The notes under the pieces were generated by a model, which saw nothing but the letters and a program-made list of their open reading frames with translations, was not told the origin of the DNA and ran no database searches. Below, one piece after another: positions 25,301-40,300 of a DNA stretch of 64,000 bases. Source of the stretch: Amphiura filiformis (lineage: Eukaryota > Echinodermata > Ophiuroidea > Amphilepidida > Amphiuridae). The position numbers and the translations under genes are program-made. Location of the stretch: assembly GCF_039555335.1 (NCBI RefSeq), contig NC_092646.1, positions 24,368,893 to 24,432,892 of the forward strand, in the 5' to 3' direction. Position 1 is the first letter of the stretch. Each line of letters starts with the position of its first letter.

Positions 25301-28300
25301 GTTTCCAAAATAACAGGAAACAAAGGTAAATATTTTCTTTGTTTGGCTATATCTCAAAATCAACATTTCCGAGTTCCGACAGATTTTGCTTGATCGCATC
25401 ACAAATGATACTTACTAAATAACTTGTGTTGATAATCACACCAACAAAGGCAAAAGCACCGATGAATATCTCCGGGTTGATTTGTGATCCTGATCGTCCC
25501 ATGATTGGTATAAACACCTCTAACCCAACCCATAGTAGATAGAAAGACATGATGACGGGCATGGACACCATGAGGAGGTAAATACCAAGTACTGTGTAAT
25601 CTCCTAAAACTGAAGATAAAATACATGGCAATGCAAGTTATGATTGTGAAGGCATCATTAATTAATTTATTTTTATTTATTTATTAGACTTCATCACTGG
25701 TACTGGTACATATATAATTATTGCACATCAAAATTTTGACAAATATAAATATAAAAGCTTTTTTTTTTTTTAAAACATGTTAAAAGACCAGCGAATAGGC
25801 TGGGATAAACAGGTGTAAAATTCACCTCTAGAACCGTCCCACCTAGGAAATACCTAAATAATTTGGAAAAAAGAATGGAATGCCAGAGGCAAGACCTTAA
25901 ATGGGCCTACAATTGGGGCACCGGCAAGTAGAAAACCAAGTGCAGGTATTAAATATCATTAAATATCTAGGGAGGAAAAAGATAAAAAATTTCATGCAAT
26001 TCAAATGGACTCGCTTCATTTGATATGGTTATGGGACCATACAATGTACATGCACAATTTATATGTATAGGTTATTCCATTTAAAATCCACACTACCCCT
26101 GAGGAAGATTTTGGAAATATCTGCCATAGAGGGAGTATGAATTTCAAATGGAATGAGCACATTAGACAGGTCCATTTGAATTGCATACACCCTCTGAGCT
26201 TCCCCTGAGGGAGAATGGGTTTTAAATGGAGCTGCTAATTTGTTAATTCCATTTAAAATTCATACTCCCTCTGTGGGAGATATTTCCAAAATCTTCCACA
26301 GGGGTAGTGCGGATTTTAAACGGAATGGCCTAATTGTGCAAATTCAAACCACTCTGATCCAGACAGACAAACAACCAGATATAGGGAACCATCTAGAAGA
26401 CATATCACATACATAGACAAGCATAACATGGGTGGGATCATACTTCACAGGCAAAGTACCTGTGCTTTGTATGCTGAAAATTGTCGCATATTCATGAGGG
26501 CCAATTGTTCGATCACCTGTGGGTAACAAATCACACACACACACTGTTTGTGGCTATCAGGGAGCTGTATCAGCTCTATGGTTAAAAAAGAACAAAAGCG
26601 CAGTGATTTATAGTCCACTACGCACAGGCACGAAGCCTCGATGTTGATCTACAAGCCTAAGCACACTTTACAGGTTCCTACATGTATGTAAACTGAACTC
26701 AAAAAGAAACTTATAATTTTTCACAAGGTCATATCTTGAAATCCTGTCCATCAAATTGAACCAAAATTACACACAGGTTTACTTCAATACTCTACTCTTA
26801 ACACATGTCAGTAACCAAGCAGTTATCCAACTGACACAACAGCAAATGCACTGACATGGAACAGCTTCCTGGACCACATTCACAGCCCAGCCCTGTTTCA
26901 TGAAAAAAGTGTATAAAAAGCAGAAACCGGCACCGTTTTATCATCTGTGCAAGGATCTTGTGTGCATTCTCACAGATTTTTTGTGCTGGGTGCCAAATGT
27001 TGGGCTGTGATAGTGGAGGAAGTCCAGGAAGCTGTCCCATGACAGTGCATTTTGCTGTTGTGTCAGTTGGACAACTGCTTGGTTACTGACATGTGTCTTG
27101 AGTAGAGTAGTAAAGTAATCCTGTGTGTAATTTTGGTTCATTTTGATTGACACTATTTTAAGATATGACCTTGTGATTCACAAGTTGTAAAAAATTATAA
27201 GTTTCTTTTTGAGCTCAGTTTATGTTTCCTCAAAAGATATCAAGACTCTGTTTGAAAAAATATACAGAATGGGTGCAGTATTTTAATGTATTTGTGCCTC
27301 ATGAACAATTGGCCATCATTATCAGATGATGCTGGACTTTGCCTGCTGGTGAATGGTCTATATATTTTTTTTCTGTATAATTTGGGCTACTTGGTGATCA
27401 CTTAGGCACACATTTGGGCTACTTGGTGATCACTTAGGCACACATTTGGGCTACTTGGTGATCACTTAGGCACACATTTGGGCTACTTGGTGATCACTTT
27501 AAGGCACACATTTGGGCTACTTGGTGATCACTTAGGCACACATTTGGGCTACTTGGTGATCACTTAGACGCACATTTGGGCTACTTGGTGGTCACTTGCT
27601 GTTACTCAGAAAACCACAGGCCCGTAAGGTTTTTTACGCTTTTTTGGACAAAAAAGGTCCAAATTTTGGGAGGAAAGTCCACTTTTTAAAAATCGCCCCT
27701 TGGAAAAAAAAGTCCACTTTTTCAAAATCAGCACCCCCAAATGAAATCCTGCGTCACGGGCCTGGAAAACCATGCCGCTAATTGGCTAACATTGAGCTAA
27801 TTTTGCAAATGTCAGACCGCTGGCAGTAATTTGACATATTATTACCCTTCAATTTAGAAAATTAAAAAGGTTTTGAGATTCTGAAGCTCAAAATTATAAT
27901 AACAATGGGTTTTTGTGACAATTTATTGATTCAAATTTTGGAATTCTAAAAATTGAGCTACTTGGGGCTCATTCACCGCGGCCGGGCGAGCCATTTCGCC
28001 GTGCCTTGGCAATGACAAGTTCTGGCAACACTGACAATCTTACCTTCCTGCCTATATGCTTTAATATACTTCCACACCGTCTGTCTTATTGCAACTGGGA
28101 AGAAAAGCCAGAAGAATGGTATATAGGCAGATGATAATCCGGCATAGGCACACAAGGCCAAGAGAGATGACCAGATCACCACATAGGCATCAAAAAACAT
28201 ACATTCTGCTAGCCATGGATTGGAGGTTTTGGCTTTGGTATTCTGTAGTGATATAATATAAGAAAAAGTAAAATACCTTGAAGCTGAATTTATATCATCG

Positions 28301-31300
28301 ATCGCCGAGCGATTGCGATGCACTGCTTTTGGAAAGCAATGCATCGCTCATGGCGTTTGCATTTTATACTTATCACAGTGATAGTAATTGCAGACAACAA
28401 TTAAAATATTCAAAATGCCACAAAATACATTTTTAGAAATCCATTGCTGTCAATAATCATAGCTTCGATTTAATTTATCACCAAATGTTAATAATCAAGA
28501 AAGGTTAATAAGCAAAATAATAGATGCAGTTGGTTGTAAATGATTGGCTGATGCAATCATGTGTCCAGCGATATCGCTCGAAAGTTGAGATTTCTTCAAC
28601 TTGCAAAAGCGACATCGTTTTTGCCTCAGCGACTTGTATCGATTGATCGGCTTGACACTCTGAAAATGGAAGTAAACACAGTGTGTGATTTAAAAATCAC
28701 TAGTGATCAAACACTGGTAGCATACCAAGCGTATTCATATACTCCTAGATAGTGATAACCAATCACAGCAATCGTTAGTAATTTACTAGCTGTGCATAAA
28801 TATTGTATAATTGCATGGGTACACACTCCATACTCTTACCTTATGCATTTTCAACCCCAATCCTCGCTGCACCCTAATGATAGCATAGAGTGCCGGCGCT
28901 GCATATATTCCCAAGATTGGTCCTGGGTTTGAGAACCAAAACATATGTCTACTGAAAGATGAAACAATGACTCCCATGAAGATGATGGCTACCAGGCCAG
29001 CTACCCAGGAAAGAAGGATTACTAATACAGCTTGGATGACACTGACAAAGTATGGTCTACCATGGAAACCTGTGCAGAATGAACAACAAATTTATATATT
29101 TTAGTCTAACTCTATGGATTGCTTAATTTAGGAGCGGTATGTTCTTGAAGAGGTTCATTAGGTTTGTAGAAACTCATAATATACAATTCATCTTGTCAAA
29201 GCCAATTTTACTGACCTGGCAGTTTCGACCATCTAATTAGGAGGATGGCTATCTTGAGAGTGATGTTTTCTGATCCAACTGCTGTACACCAACAGAGGGC
29301 GCACCAGCACCAAAAAGTGGATCGTATATGTGACTGTCATGACTAAGATACTGGGTCCCCTTGTCTCTATCCAGATTGCTTCTCTGATACGGCGGACTGG
29401 ATAAGGAAGAGAGCACCGAACACAATGACCAGAGACGAAGGTGCCCATTATCTTAGTCACATATACGATTCACTTCTGAGGGCTGGTGCGCCCTCTCTGT
29501 TGGTGTACAGAAGTTGGATCAGAAAACATCACTCTGAAGATGGCCATCACTCAAGATGGTCGTAACTGTCAGGTCAGTAAAACATAATTGGTTTTGACAA
29601 GATGAAATGTATATTAGGAGCGGTATGGCTTGGAATTTAGGTTTAGATTCAGACGAAAAAATATCCAGACCATCCACCAGCAGGCAAAGTCCAGCATCAT
29701 CAGTTAATGATGGCAAATCATTCCATGTGGCACGAACACCACTAGCGAGCTTTTGAAACCTGCTTAATGTTTGTAAGGTCATACAGGTAGACCTCAATTT
29801 AAAGCTGAGACACTGTTTTCAACCTACCTTTAGCATCCCTCATAATGATCATACCAATAGCTGCTGCAAGGAGTGACCACACCATATATGTTACTGATCT
29901 GGTTGGTAGAGAAATAATGAAGAACCCTAAGATATCAAAGAAGACGGGCTGTCCGTAAAGCTCCTCCTTCCATCCTCTCTCCATCTCGTCTGATGTCAGT
30001 AGGTGATGAGATATGGATAGTACATTGTCACCTAGGGAAGAAAGAGGAAAAATACAGGTGAAATCAAATCTGTTATAATGGTGTGAGGCTTCTAAATACA
30101 GGGAGGCCAAAGCCTCTGTTGCCCTTAATTACAAGGCATTCTTCAGTACGTACACAGTGACCTTTGTGCCCTTTGCTCACTGGCCTTGAAAGCGAGTGCC
30201 ATTGATAATGTGAATTTTGAGGCCTTAATGGTGTAATGGGAAATCAGTTGTCGATTAAAAGTCCACGGAGATCAAACTTCCTAAAATATAGAAATTTTGG
30301 AATTGTAAGTTTGAGCCCCCAGCTTTTCCTCACTTGCCTCTATCTTCCAGGGGTGAAAGGGGGAGCTGTTATGAATATTGTCCATTGAGCGAAGTCCAAA
30401 GGTACGAGTATGCCTTGGGCAAATGGGCATTGTATGGCAGCTTACATATTCTAACATAGCGGAATAAATGTAAAGTGCTGTGATGAAAGGCACTGTATAA
30501 ATGCCAACAATGATTTATTTCACTGTATTCATCAAGCTTTATGTTGAACCTCAAAACTTGAACTATTAATTTGGGTGCTCATGTCCCTATTACACTTACA
30601 CACTCAAATAAAATGGTCTATGTATTAGTGTATGCCTGAGATGGTCAGGTAATGGGGTTATTCCTTCATGTAATTTTACACAAACTTAGGGTTAGGTTAA
30701 GGGTTGGGGTTATGGTTAGTTTAGGATTAGGGTTAGGATTAGGTTTAGATTTAGCTAGGCTTAGGATTAGCTTACACGAAATAATTACATGAAAAATCAA
30801 CCAATGGAATAAAATATTCTTAAACTGAATCCACCAAACAATTTTGGCCTTCCAAGTTCCAATTAAACCTGTTAAGTTTGTATTACATACCTGCTCTCTG
30901 TATGCACCCAGGCTGTATGCTGGCTAGGTTATCATACTTAGTGTGATACACATATCCATTACTGATGAAAGCAATATCTAATCCTGAAAAAGAAATAAAG
31001 AAATTGTAGAGATGATAAGAGCCTTAATTATTATTATTTATTTATTTTTATGTCAAGCATATCTAGGCATCAACAGCTGAAATCTAGGCGATAATGCTGA
31101 CAAATCTCTGGCCAGGCACTAAGTGACCTGGTGAACGTGGTTGCAATAGATACCTGATTGGGGCATTTTTGTGAAGCCAACAATCGGGCTTATTACCCTG
31201 ATCAGAAGTGACTGTATCAAGGTCTTTTCTCATGGTTCATCTGCCCTGCCTTTACCAGATGAGCCAAAACCTTGCCTACAAAATAGCTGCCAAAGTGATT

Positions 31301-34300
31301 GCCAATCGAATGAAAAAGAATTTGAATTCTATTATATCATGTGATCAAACAGGTTTTTTGCCAAATAGATATATTGGTGAAAATGCTAGGCTAGTACTTG
31401 ATATCATTGAGTATACAGAAGAGTATAATGTACCGGGTACCCTTTTCTTTATTGACTTTGAAAAGCATATGACAAACTTGAATGGGATTTTGTGCAAAAG
31501 AGTCTAGAATTATTTGGTTTTGGAAGAGATCTGAAAAATGGGTCAAAGTATTTTATACAGAAATAAGTAGTTGTGTTGTAAATAATGGTTATATGTCAAA
31601 TTTTTTTAAATTATCTCACATGGCGTGCGTCAAGGCTGCCCTTTAAGTTGTTATATTTTCATATTATGTGCAGAACTTATGGGTATCTCTATTCGTAAAA
31701 ATAAAAAGGTGAAAGGTATTGTAATTAATGATAACCATGTTAAAATCACTCAATTTGCAGATGATACCACACTTATTTTAGATGGATCCAGAGAATCAAT
31801 TTTGAATGCAGTTGATATCATACAAAATTTTGGTACAGTTTCTGGTTTGAAGTTAAATATCGATAAATCCACTTTTCTCAAAATTGGCTCTTTAAAAGAT
31901 AATGTTGATAATCCAATTCCAGAGGAAAATTATCAGTGGTCAAAGGGCCCGGTTAAATTTCTTGGGATAAATGTCTCTTTGGATAAGACTAAGCTGTTTG
32001 AGCTAAATTTTGATCCTCAATTAAAGAAGTTAAAAACTGTTTTAGACATCTGGTCGCAGAGGGACCTGACCCCAATAGGCAGAATTACAATTGTTAAATC
32101 ACTGGCTCTTTCACAATTAACTTATTTATTTTCTGTTTTACCTACCCCCTCCTCAAAATACATGAAACAAGTGGAGCAAATTATTTTCAAATTTATTTGG
32201 AATAGTAAACCAGATAAGGTCAAAAGAGATGTAATGTACTGTAACAAAGAAAATGGAGGTTTAAAAATGACAAATATTTCTCATTTTTGTAATGCCTTAA
32301 AAGTGACATGGGTAAAGAGATATTTAGATGATGATAATAAAGGAAAATGGAAAAGCCTTTTCTACAAGGAACTTTCCAAAGTTGGTGGTGAATGGGTTTG
32401 GTATTGTAAACCAAGGTCAGTCAATGATTTTAAGTATAAGAATATTCATAACTCCTTTTTGTGTGAGGTTATGAAGTCATGGTTTAATTTGAGAAATATT
32501 TGTGTTGAAAATAATGATGATATTTTATGGCATAATTCTCATGTTAAGATAAACAGAGAAACAATTTATTATAAATCATGGTGTGAAAAAGGTGTGAACT
32601 TTGTTGGAGACTTAATTTTTGAAAATCATTTTATGACATATGAAGAATTTCAAGCAAAGTACAATATTAAGTGTAACTTTTTAAAGTATTTCAGTGTAAT
32701 TAATGCAGTCTCCAAACATTATAAACATCAGTTGACCCCTACTAGCATGCTAGACCGTGAGATACAGTTGATTAACCAACTCAGAGCTGCCAAAAAGGTT
32801 TGCTCATTTGCATATCAATTGCTGTGTCAGCAAAGCACAATCATCCCAACAGCTAAGCATAAATGGGAGATTGAATTTAATTGTGAGAGGGGCATGATGG
32901 ATGTTGATTGGAAGCAGGTGTTTTCAATGCCATACAGGTGTACAATTGAAACTAAAGATCACTATTTTCAATTTAGGTTCATCCATAGGATTCTTCCAAC
33001 AAATGAATTCTTGTTTAAAATTGGAAAAATTGAAAGTGACAGATGCTCATTTTGTAAGAAAGCTAAGGAAACAATGAGACATTTAATGTGGGATTGTCAC
33101 AGTGTATCAAGGTTTTGGGACAATATTATGAAATGGCTGAAAGATGTAAATATCAATGTGCAGCTAACATATTTTGACATTTGTCTTGGATGCTATAAAG
33201 ATGATATAAATATGGTTTTCATAAATATGATTATACTTTTTGCAAAAAGATACATTTACAAGTGTAGAGTTCAAGAATTAAAACTGAATTTCTCTGATTT
33301 CAAGGTGTGGTTATACTTTATGGAAAAAGTTGAGAAAAATATTGCCTTCAGTAAAGATAAATATGGTGTTCATGTCAAGAAATGGGAACCAATGTATTGA
33401 TAATACCATTTTAGAAAAGTTTTGTCATATATTATGTAAAAATCATTGCTGGCTGATGTAATTTTTGTGTGTGTTTTTGTTAATATACATGTTTGTATAT
33501 TGTTGTTTTTTGTGTCACTTTAATAAAGACCCTCACGGGCTAGAAAGATAAAAAAAAAAACCTTGCCTTTACCAGATGAGCCACGGGGAGAGTGGATTTT
33601 TTGTCCTGCAGGGATTTGAACCGGGAACCTCTTGCAAAGACCTTCACCAGTGTGCCACTGGCATATGAAACTAAAGTAGTTGAGGATGTATAGAGAGTCA
33701 TGTGTATTAGGGTGACATTTATACAATCCTGGCAAGTGAAATATGGAGTAACTGGAAAAAATGGCACAATTTACTACAATTAGGCTTGTTATCGTTTCAT
33801 TTTTCTTTGGCGACATGTCGCCAAAATTCTGAATCCGACGTCGAATCTTTGTCGACAAACAAGTGAAAAATATGTGTACATCCATATCAAAAGGATGCAC
33901 TTGTCGGCTGCTACGTGCGTCTCATTTCACATAATAACTGCGAATAAATACCAGATTTATTTCAAGTGGGGGGTCACTTTATATATCATCCCCAATTCAC
34001 ATGGGTTATTAAATACAGAGAACATTCCATAACCATGTCACTTGGGACTGATTTGAAGTGACCTCCACTTGAGATGAATCTGGTATTTATTCCTAGCTAT
34101 TATGTGAAATGAGACACATGTAGCAGCCGACAAGTGCATCGTTTTGATATGGATGTACACATGTAGTCTTTATAAAGCTTCCGAATTAAGCACTCAATGC
34201 GTTATTTGTACATCCATGACGGCCGACGATGGCGAATTCTATGACCCTAAAATAGCACTTGTTACCTGTACGAGCGCCCTTGAATGAATTGACTTCTTCC

Positions 34301-37300
34301 AAACATTATTCTTGTTGGATGGCTTCATTTATTTGCTTTTTCTCCTTTATTTTGAGGATTTATTACAATGATTTACAAGGTCAAATTTATTCAACAGTGA
34401 AAGCATGCAGCGATGATGTAATGACGTGTGCAGGGGGAGGACTTCACTTCAATATGACTGTGTTATCATGAACCCAATCAACTCATTGCCGTATCATCTC
34501 ACTTTTATATTTAAATAAAACAGCTAAATAATAAAATATAATTACATCTTTACAAGCAGTATTAAAACATCAGCTTGCCCTCCCAGTGCCTACACAGCAA
34601 TAATGGACTGACCCATGCGTTACGACATGACGAGTTCGCTATTAATAGCTCACACACAGCGTTGCACCACATACATGTACACGCAGAGGTGGAAAAAATG
34701 CAAAGTTTCCCGGGAATATAAAATTGTTGTTAAATATTTCCCGTGATAGGTGGCTGCGAAGCAGTCACATGCGCCGCATAAGCGGCGGAGGGGGGTGTCT
34801 GAGGGGGGAAGTGCCCCCCCTCATAAGTTGAAGAATTTTCAAAAATGGACCTTAATTTGACGCCATTTGGTGCCATATTTTCACAAATTTGAGAGATAAA
34901 AACTGACGTTTAAGCTTATAAAAAATTGTCATTTCTAAGAACTTTTTTTTTTTGCGCCCAATTGACCAACAACGCCTCTACATTCCATTGTCCATTGTAT
35001 AATAAAACCACAAAATATTATCTACTCAGTGACAACACTCCCAACTGTACAGCGCGTCCCTGGGAAAAATTTGTAAACACTTATCCACTCGACACGTGAA
35101 GTCCCTGCGCCCTTCAATGTCGGGTTTCCCAAGGTGAATTTGAGGGCATGTTATTTTTATAATTGCGCACATTCTCGCTATTCCTCCTCACACGGACGAT
35201 TTCATCTCTTAATCTCCGAACACGTGAATTCTTTCTGTAAACAACTCTGCACAACCAATCAGGATGGGAATTCCGCGGTATTCCCCAATACGTCATATGC
35301 ATAAATTATTATAATATCGATGGAGTTGATTTCGCTGCAGGGTCATCGAAACAAATCGCGCAGTGATTCGCCTAACTTGGTACACACGCAAATCAAAGTT
35401 GATTCGCGGAGAAGAAAGAAGAATAAAACAATCAAAAGAAATGCAAGAAACATAAAAGAAAGAAAGGAAAAAGAAAAAAAAAACATAAAAGAAAGAAAAG
35501 AAAAGAAAAAAGAAAGAAAGAAACCAAGAGAAAGGAAATAATTACATCTGTGGATAATAAACAAACCATCACGGGAAAATTATTACACGAGTGCCTGACG
35601 AGTACAGTGAACGTGAACCCCTCTTGACCGTGCATTTATAATTAGCTGTTTAGCTCAACATGTGCCGTGTACAGTTGCTATGACTTGTTGTTTACCTAGT
35701 TACTTTCCACGCTAGCTATTGGTAAAAAGTTTTTAGCTTGGAGGTTTGGACAGAATTTTAACTCGGATCATGGCAATTCTATTGGCGTTATCATGGTAGG
35801 CCTATACCCATCTAAGTGTAAATATATTAATTGTCTTCCCTTTGTTTTTTGTAGGGTCATTTTGTCTGGATTGTGAAACTCTTGGTTTTATATTTTTACT
35901 ACTAATTACTAGCCGTGCATGATTTATTATTGATTACTATTTTGTCGACAATGAAAGTCTCTTATCGACTGTCGGAAAAATCTCAAAAAAATTCATTGTT
36001 GACAATATTGGCGACAGTAGCTCTGTCGATAACAAGCCTAACTACAATAGGTATTGTGACACAAATTTCTTTCAGAGAACTGTATGAGTAACACCTTGGC
36101 AACTGCAATGGTCAATAATGTCTCACTTTCAAGTGGATTGGGGCTATTTCATTTGAAATCCATATACCCCATATGGAAGACGTAACCTTATTCTCTCACA
36201 CAGGGAGTGTAGATTTCAAATGGAGTGACCCATTTGGCTGAGGTTAATATTCAGGTATACATATTAGTCTCAGCATTTAGGTAACCCCATCTGAAATTCA
36301 CACTCCCTGTGTGGAAGATCAAGGTCATGTCTTCCATAGGGGTATGGATTCCAACTAGAATAGCCCAGTAAATGCAAGTATATAGTCCGACATTTTTGCA
36401 TGAGGATTTTCCCCCTGCGTTAAACTATATCTCAGCCTTTTGTAGAAAGGTTCTTTCGATGTGTATAATCAGTATCATAAACATCATGCAGACCAAATCA
36501 ATAGGTTATTCCAGTTGAAATCCAACATGAAAGGCATGACCTAGTGATATAATCTCACAGGGGGTGTAGATTTCAAATGGAGTCTCCCTTTGAAATTCAC
36601 ACACCCTATGTGGGAGATTAAGTCTTCCATACAGGGTGTATGGATTTTAAGTGGAATAGCCTTACAATATGACTGACATTTAGGCCAAGTAAAATAAATA
36701 ACATGTTTATCATGCCCGCCCTCACCGATTTTTTGGGATTTTCAAATATTTTTATCAATTTTCTTCTTTGCTCCTTTACTTTATTTCTAAAATTATTGTA
36801 ATGAAAAGACATGTTAGGAACTTCTTGGTTATCATTAATAAACACATTGAAAACACTCTCTTCTCACCGATTTTTGAAAAAATCTGGGCGATATGCATGT
36901 TATTTTGTTTTACTTAGCCTTATAACTTGTAATCTGTTTAGCTTACCAGGTATTTTACCAAAATCACGGAAGATCCTAAAATCTGTATCTGACGGAATCA
37001 AGTTAGCTTGAAAGATCTCCTGGGCAACTACTGCAGCAAATGGGTGAGCTGCATATTCACTGTAGACTCTCACTAACCATGGGTGCTCAGGACCTGTAAT
37101 TAATACAGTTACAAGCAGAGTTTGTAAATGTGTTAGTTCAAACAAGGAGGTATTAAAATCAAAACAAAACAAAAACAAATCATTTGCTCTCTTAAGGAGG
37201 TACTACACCCCTGGCCAATTGTGTGCCTATTTTTGCATTTTTTCAAAAATTATAGCGCATTGGTGACAATTAAAGGCCGCTATAAATATCTGGAAAACAC

Positions 37301-40300
37301 ATTAAGTTAGGAGCTGTGTAAAGTTTGTTGGTATAGAGGTGAACAATAACTAAACATTGGCTTGATTATATTTTAAGCCTACTTAATTGGGTTACCCTTG
37401 AAAGTTTGCCTGGTCAACCGGATTCCTCTTTAAGATATGCATGTTGTAGGGGCAAGGACTACAACTATTGCTCTGAAAATTCAGCAACTCAAAGCAAGTA
37501 GTTATTGATTTATTGATCAAATATTGGTTTTCCCTCCTTTTTGACTGTAACTCCACAACTGCTGTCTGTGCCGAAATAAAATTTCCAGTGCAGTAGTTGT
37601 AATCCTTGCCCCTATAATATACATACATGTACATATCTTACTTGTCACCAATGTGCTATTATGTTTGAGAAAAATGCAAAAATAGGCACAAAATTGGACA
37701 GGGGTGTAGTACCCCCTTAAACATGGATCAGTAACAAAGGACCCTGTATTCCATTTCTGATCTGTCATCTCAAGCAGACCCCTCATTTTTTATCTTCAAT
37801 CTTAACTTTTAATTGCTTTTGTTTTTATGTTTATAGATTTTCTAGCAGTGATTCACATAACTTTAATTTTTCATGTTTGTATTACGTGCAAATATATTAT
37901 ATACGGGTCTAACAAAGTAAATTACAATTAACAACACAATGCTGTACATGTAGGCTTATGAAGGATTCCATAAATATCACATTTTGAGGACTTAATAATC
38001 CCCCAAATCACACCCCCACACACAAACAACATGTTATCACCCACTGACCTCATAAACAACATAGAATTTATATTTCTCACCCAAAGACCTGATACTTTGG
38101 CCTCACGAATGCCTGAATGCAGGATTTACAAAATAACTTAAACACAACCTGATAAAATACAACATACATGTACATCTAATTATTTACCCACTCACCAGTT
38201 TGAAACACCAGTTCTCGTCCGCCAGCACCAGCAGCTTCTAAATTGATGAAAGCATCAATATCTTTAGCCCACGGATGTTGAGTGATAAACCCATGACTGG
38301 CCTGCAACACATTCTCTTCTGCTCCATTGAATAGAAGAATGAGATCATTATCCAATGGTTGAGTCCTCTTGGATAGGACTTCCAGGATCTCCAACATTAT
38401 TGCACAGCTTACAGCATCATCACTTGCACCTACAATGTATGGGATTAATTACATTTTAAAACCACAATACTGTATTCGCTGTCGTAGTGCACGTTAGTAA
38501 CCATCGGTTACTACTCCAAGCCTGGGCTCATACACCTGTTCCGAATTTTGATATGCCATAGGCTCAGTGGTTCGTAACAAAGAAAGCGTGATCCAGTTGA
38601 CCTAGCAATGGAAATATTCTAACGTGCACTACGACAGCGAATAATATACATGTAAGATAAACCAAAATGAGGCCATCATTTTTTCTCAAAAATTCTGATT
38701 TTAACATACTGTATAAAATTTAACCTAATTTCATTTCATTTAGCACCCCATAGTTTTAGATCACTGTTTCTTTAATTCTCTAATATCCAGACCTTCATTT
38801 TTGAGGAGCTCAATTGCACCAGAGCTCCTACAGCTCTCTCAACAACAATTCAGAAGTATGATTTACTGAGCTCTTCACTAAACTTGAATTCCTATGTTTT
38901 AATACAGATATTCAAAGATTGAGCTCCTTGTTGACACCTTAGTAAACTCAGGAGAGTGATTAACAGAGCTCCCTGCAATTTTCAAAAATGAAGGCCTGAA
39001 TATCTAATATCCTTTGGCTCTGGCCCTGTAGATACATGCAGCAGTGAATGGAAGTTGCTGTCTACTGAAGATAGCAGCACATGAACAATTTGAGATATCA
39101 GTTAGACTTCTCCGTAGTCCACTTGCCCATTTTGCATACTCTGGCTATTACATTTTTCATAAAACGCTGATTTGTATTAATTTGTGAGCAATTGATAGAT
39201 TTTCACATCTGATATTTTCAGTCACCGTACTCCCTCTGTTTGTTAGCTTCCCAAGTGGACTACTTACTTTGGGTTGCGGTTAAGATTCTTAACACGGGAC
39301 TCTATGGAGAGTTAGGCCAATTTCTGGCCTAAGTAAAATTGGCCATGATGTAATGCATCTTTAAATGGATCTGGCTTGTAATTGGTCACCCAGATCTTGC
39401 TATGGTTTAAATCCTCCGGGCACGTGCTGTTACCATAAACTACATCGTACACAGCAATCTATGGAATTTGCAGCACGTTAGATCTGGGGCGAAAGTTAAA
39501 CTCACAGTGGTGTGTAAGGACATACATTTAGCGTGTCTTACTACCATGCTTGGTACTTGCGGCTAAATTGGATTGATTTATAAACAAGTATGATTGACAG
39601 TGTGTTTTAGAGAGCAAAGTCGAGGGGTAAAGTTCTGCTTAAAAGTCAAAGTACATAGTCGCATTTTTACTCGGGCTTTCGCGATCAATAAACTGGTGGA
39701 CCTTTTTGCCCTTTGGTGATTTTTTGGAGGGCGACTGCCACCCCCCTCCCTATGCCTCGTGTGTCTATAATTGATTGCAATTAGCTAACCTCTCTGTATA
39801 CATTTGGAGATCCGGGAAATACAAAAATAACAAAATCATGCAGAACATTATGAAATAATCATTATCATCACCAATTTGTTAAAAAAATGTATTTTATAGA
39901 GTCTCCTCCTGTAAAAATTATAAACAATGTCCATATGGTGGAAACATTTTGGCTAGGTTAAGTTCACTTCTAGTCTACCCTGGTATCCCAATAGTTGGAT
40001 AGAGCAAGGGTCAAAAATCTGTATCTTTAATGCTCAAATATTTAGATGAATTTCTGATTTTGATTTTAAAGGAGTATTTCGTGATCCTAGCATCCTCTAT
40101 TTATGTCATTTTTCATCAGATATCCACGAAAAAACCTATTCCCAAAATTTCAGTTGATTCCGATTTTATGCTCATGAGTTATGCATGATTATGTGTATTA
40201 CACTGCTCCATAGACAATGCGTTGTAATTTCGTTCTGGTGCACCAGAACGAAATTCAAATTTCACGATATCTTTGCTAAACGAATTAATCTACAAGAAAT

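Larger units (their letters stand above)
33781..36040. mobile_element. 2.26-kb hAT-like non-autonomous transposon, 8-bp target duplication
   Basis: Ends TAGGCTTGTTATCG and CGATAACAAGCCTA. Exact ACTACAAT duplications at 33773-33780 and 36041-36048. Subterminal GTCGACA motifs occur on both sides. The interior holds a 300-bp palindrome and a purine microsatellite but no transposase. Confidence 0.88.

Noticed and set aside
25347-25415. Extension of ERMP1 exon 8 past the donor
   Set aside because: The extra residues come from an intronic MITE arm. A good GTAAGT donor at 25415 and the phase-0 join to exon 9 favour splicing.
27381-27598. CRISPR-like direct repeats
   Set aside because: Units are contiguous with no spacers, in an intron of an animal gene; this is a minisatellite.
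29519-29797. Possible gene fragment with [19 protein letters not shown] on the minus strand
   Set aside because: Part of it recurs inverted near 27318-27353, so it is repeat-derived; I could not assign it to a named family.
35320-35541. Lys/Glu/Arg-rich open frame
   Set aside because: It is the translation of a GAAA purine microsatellite inside a transposon.
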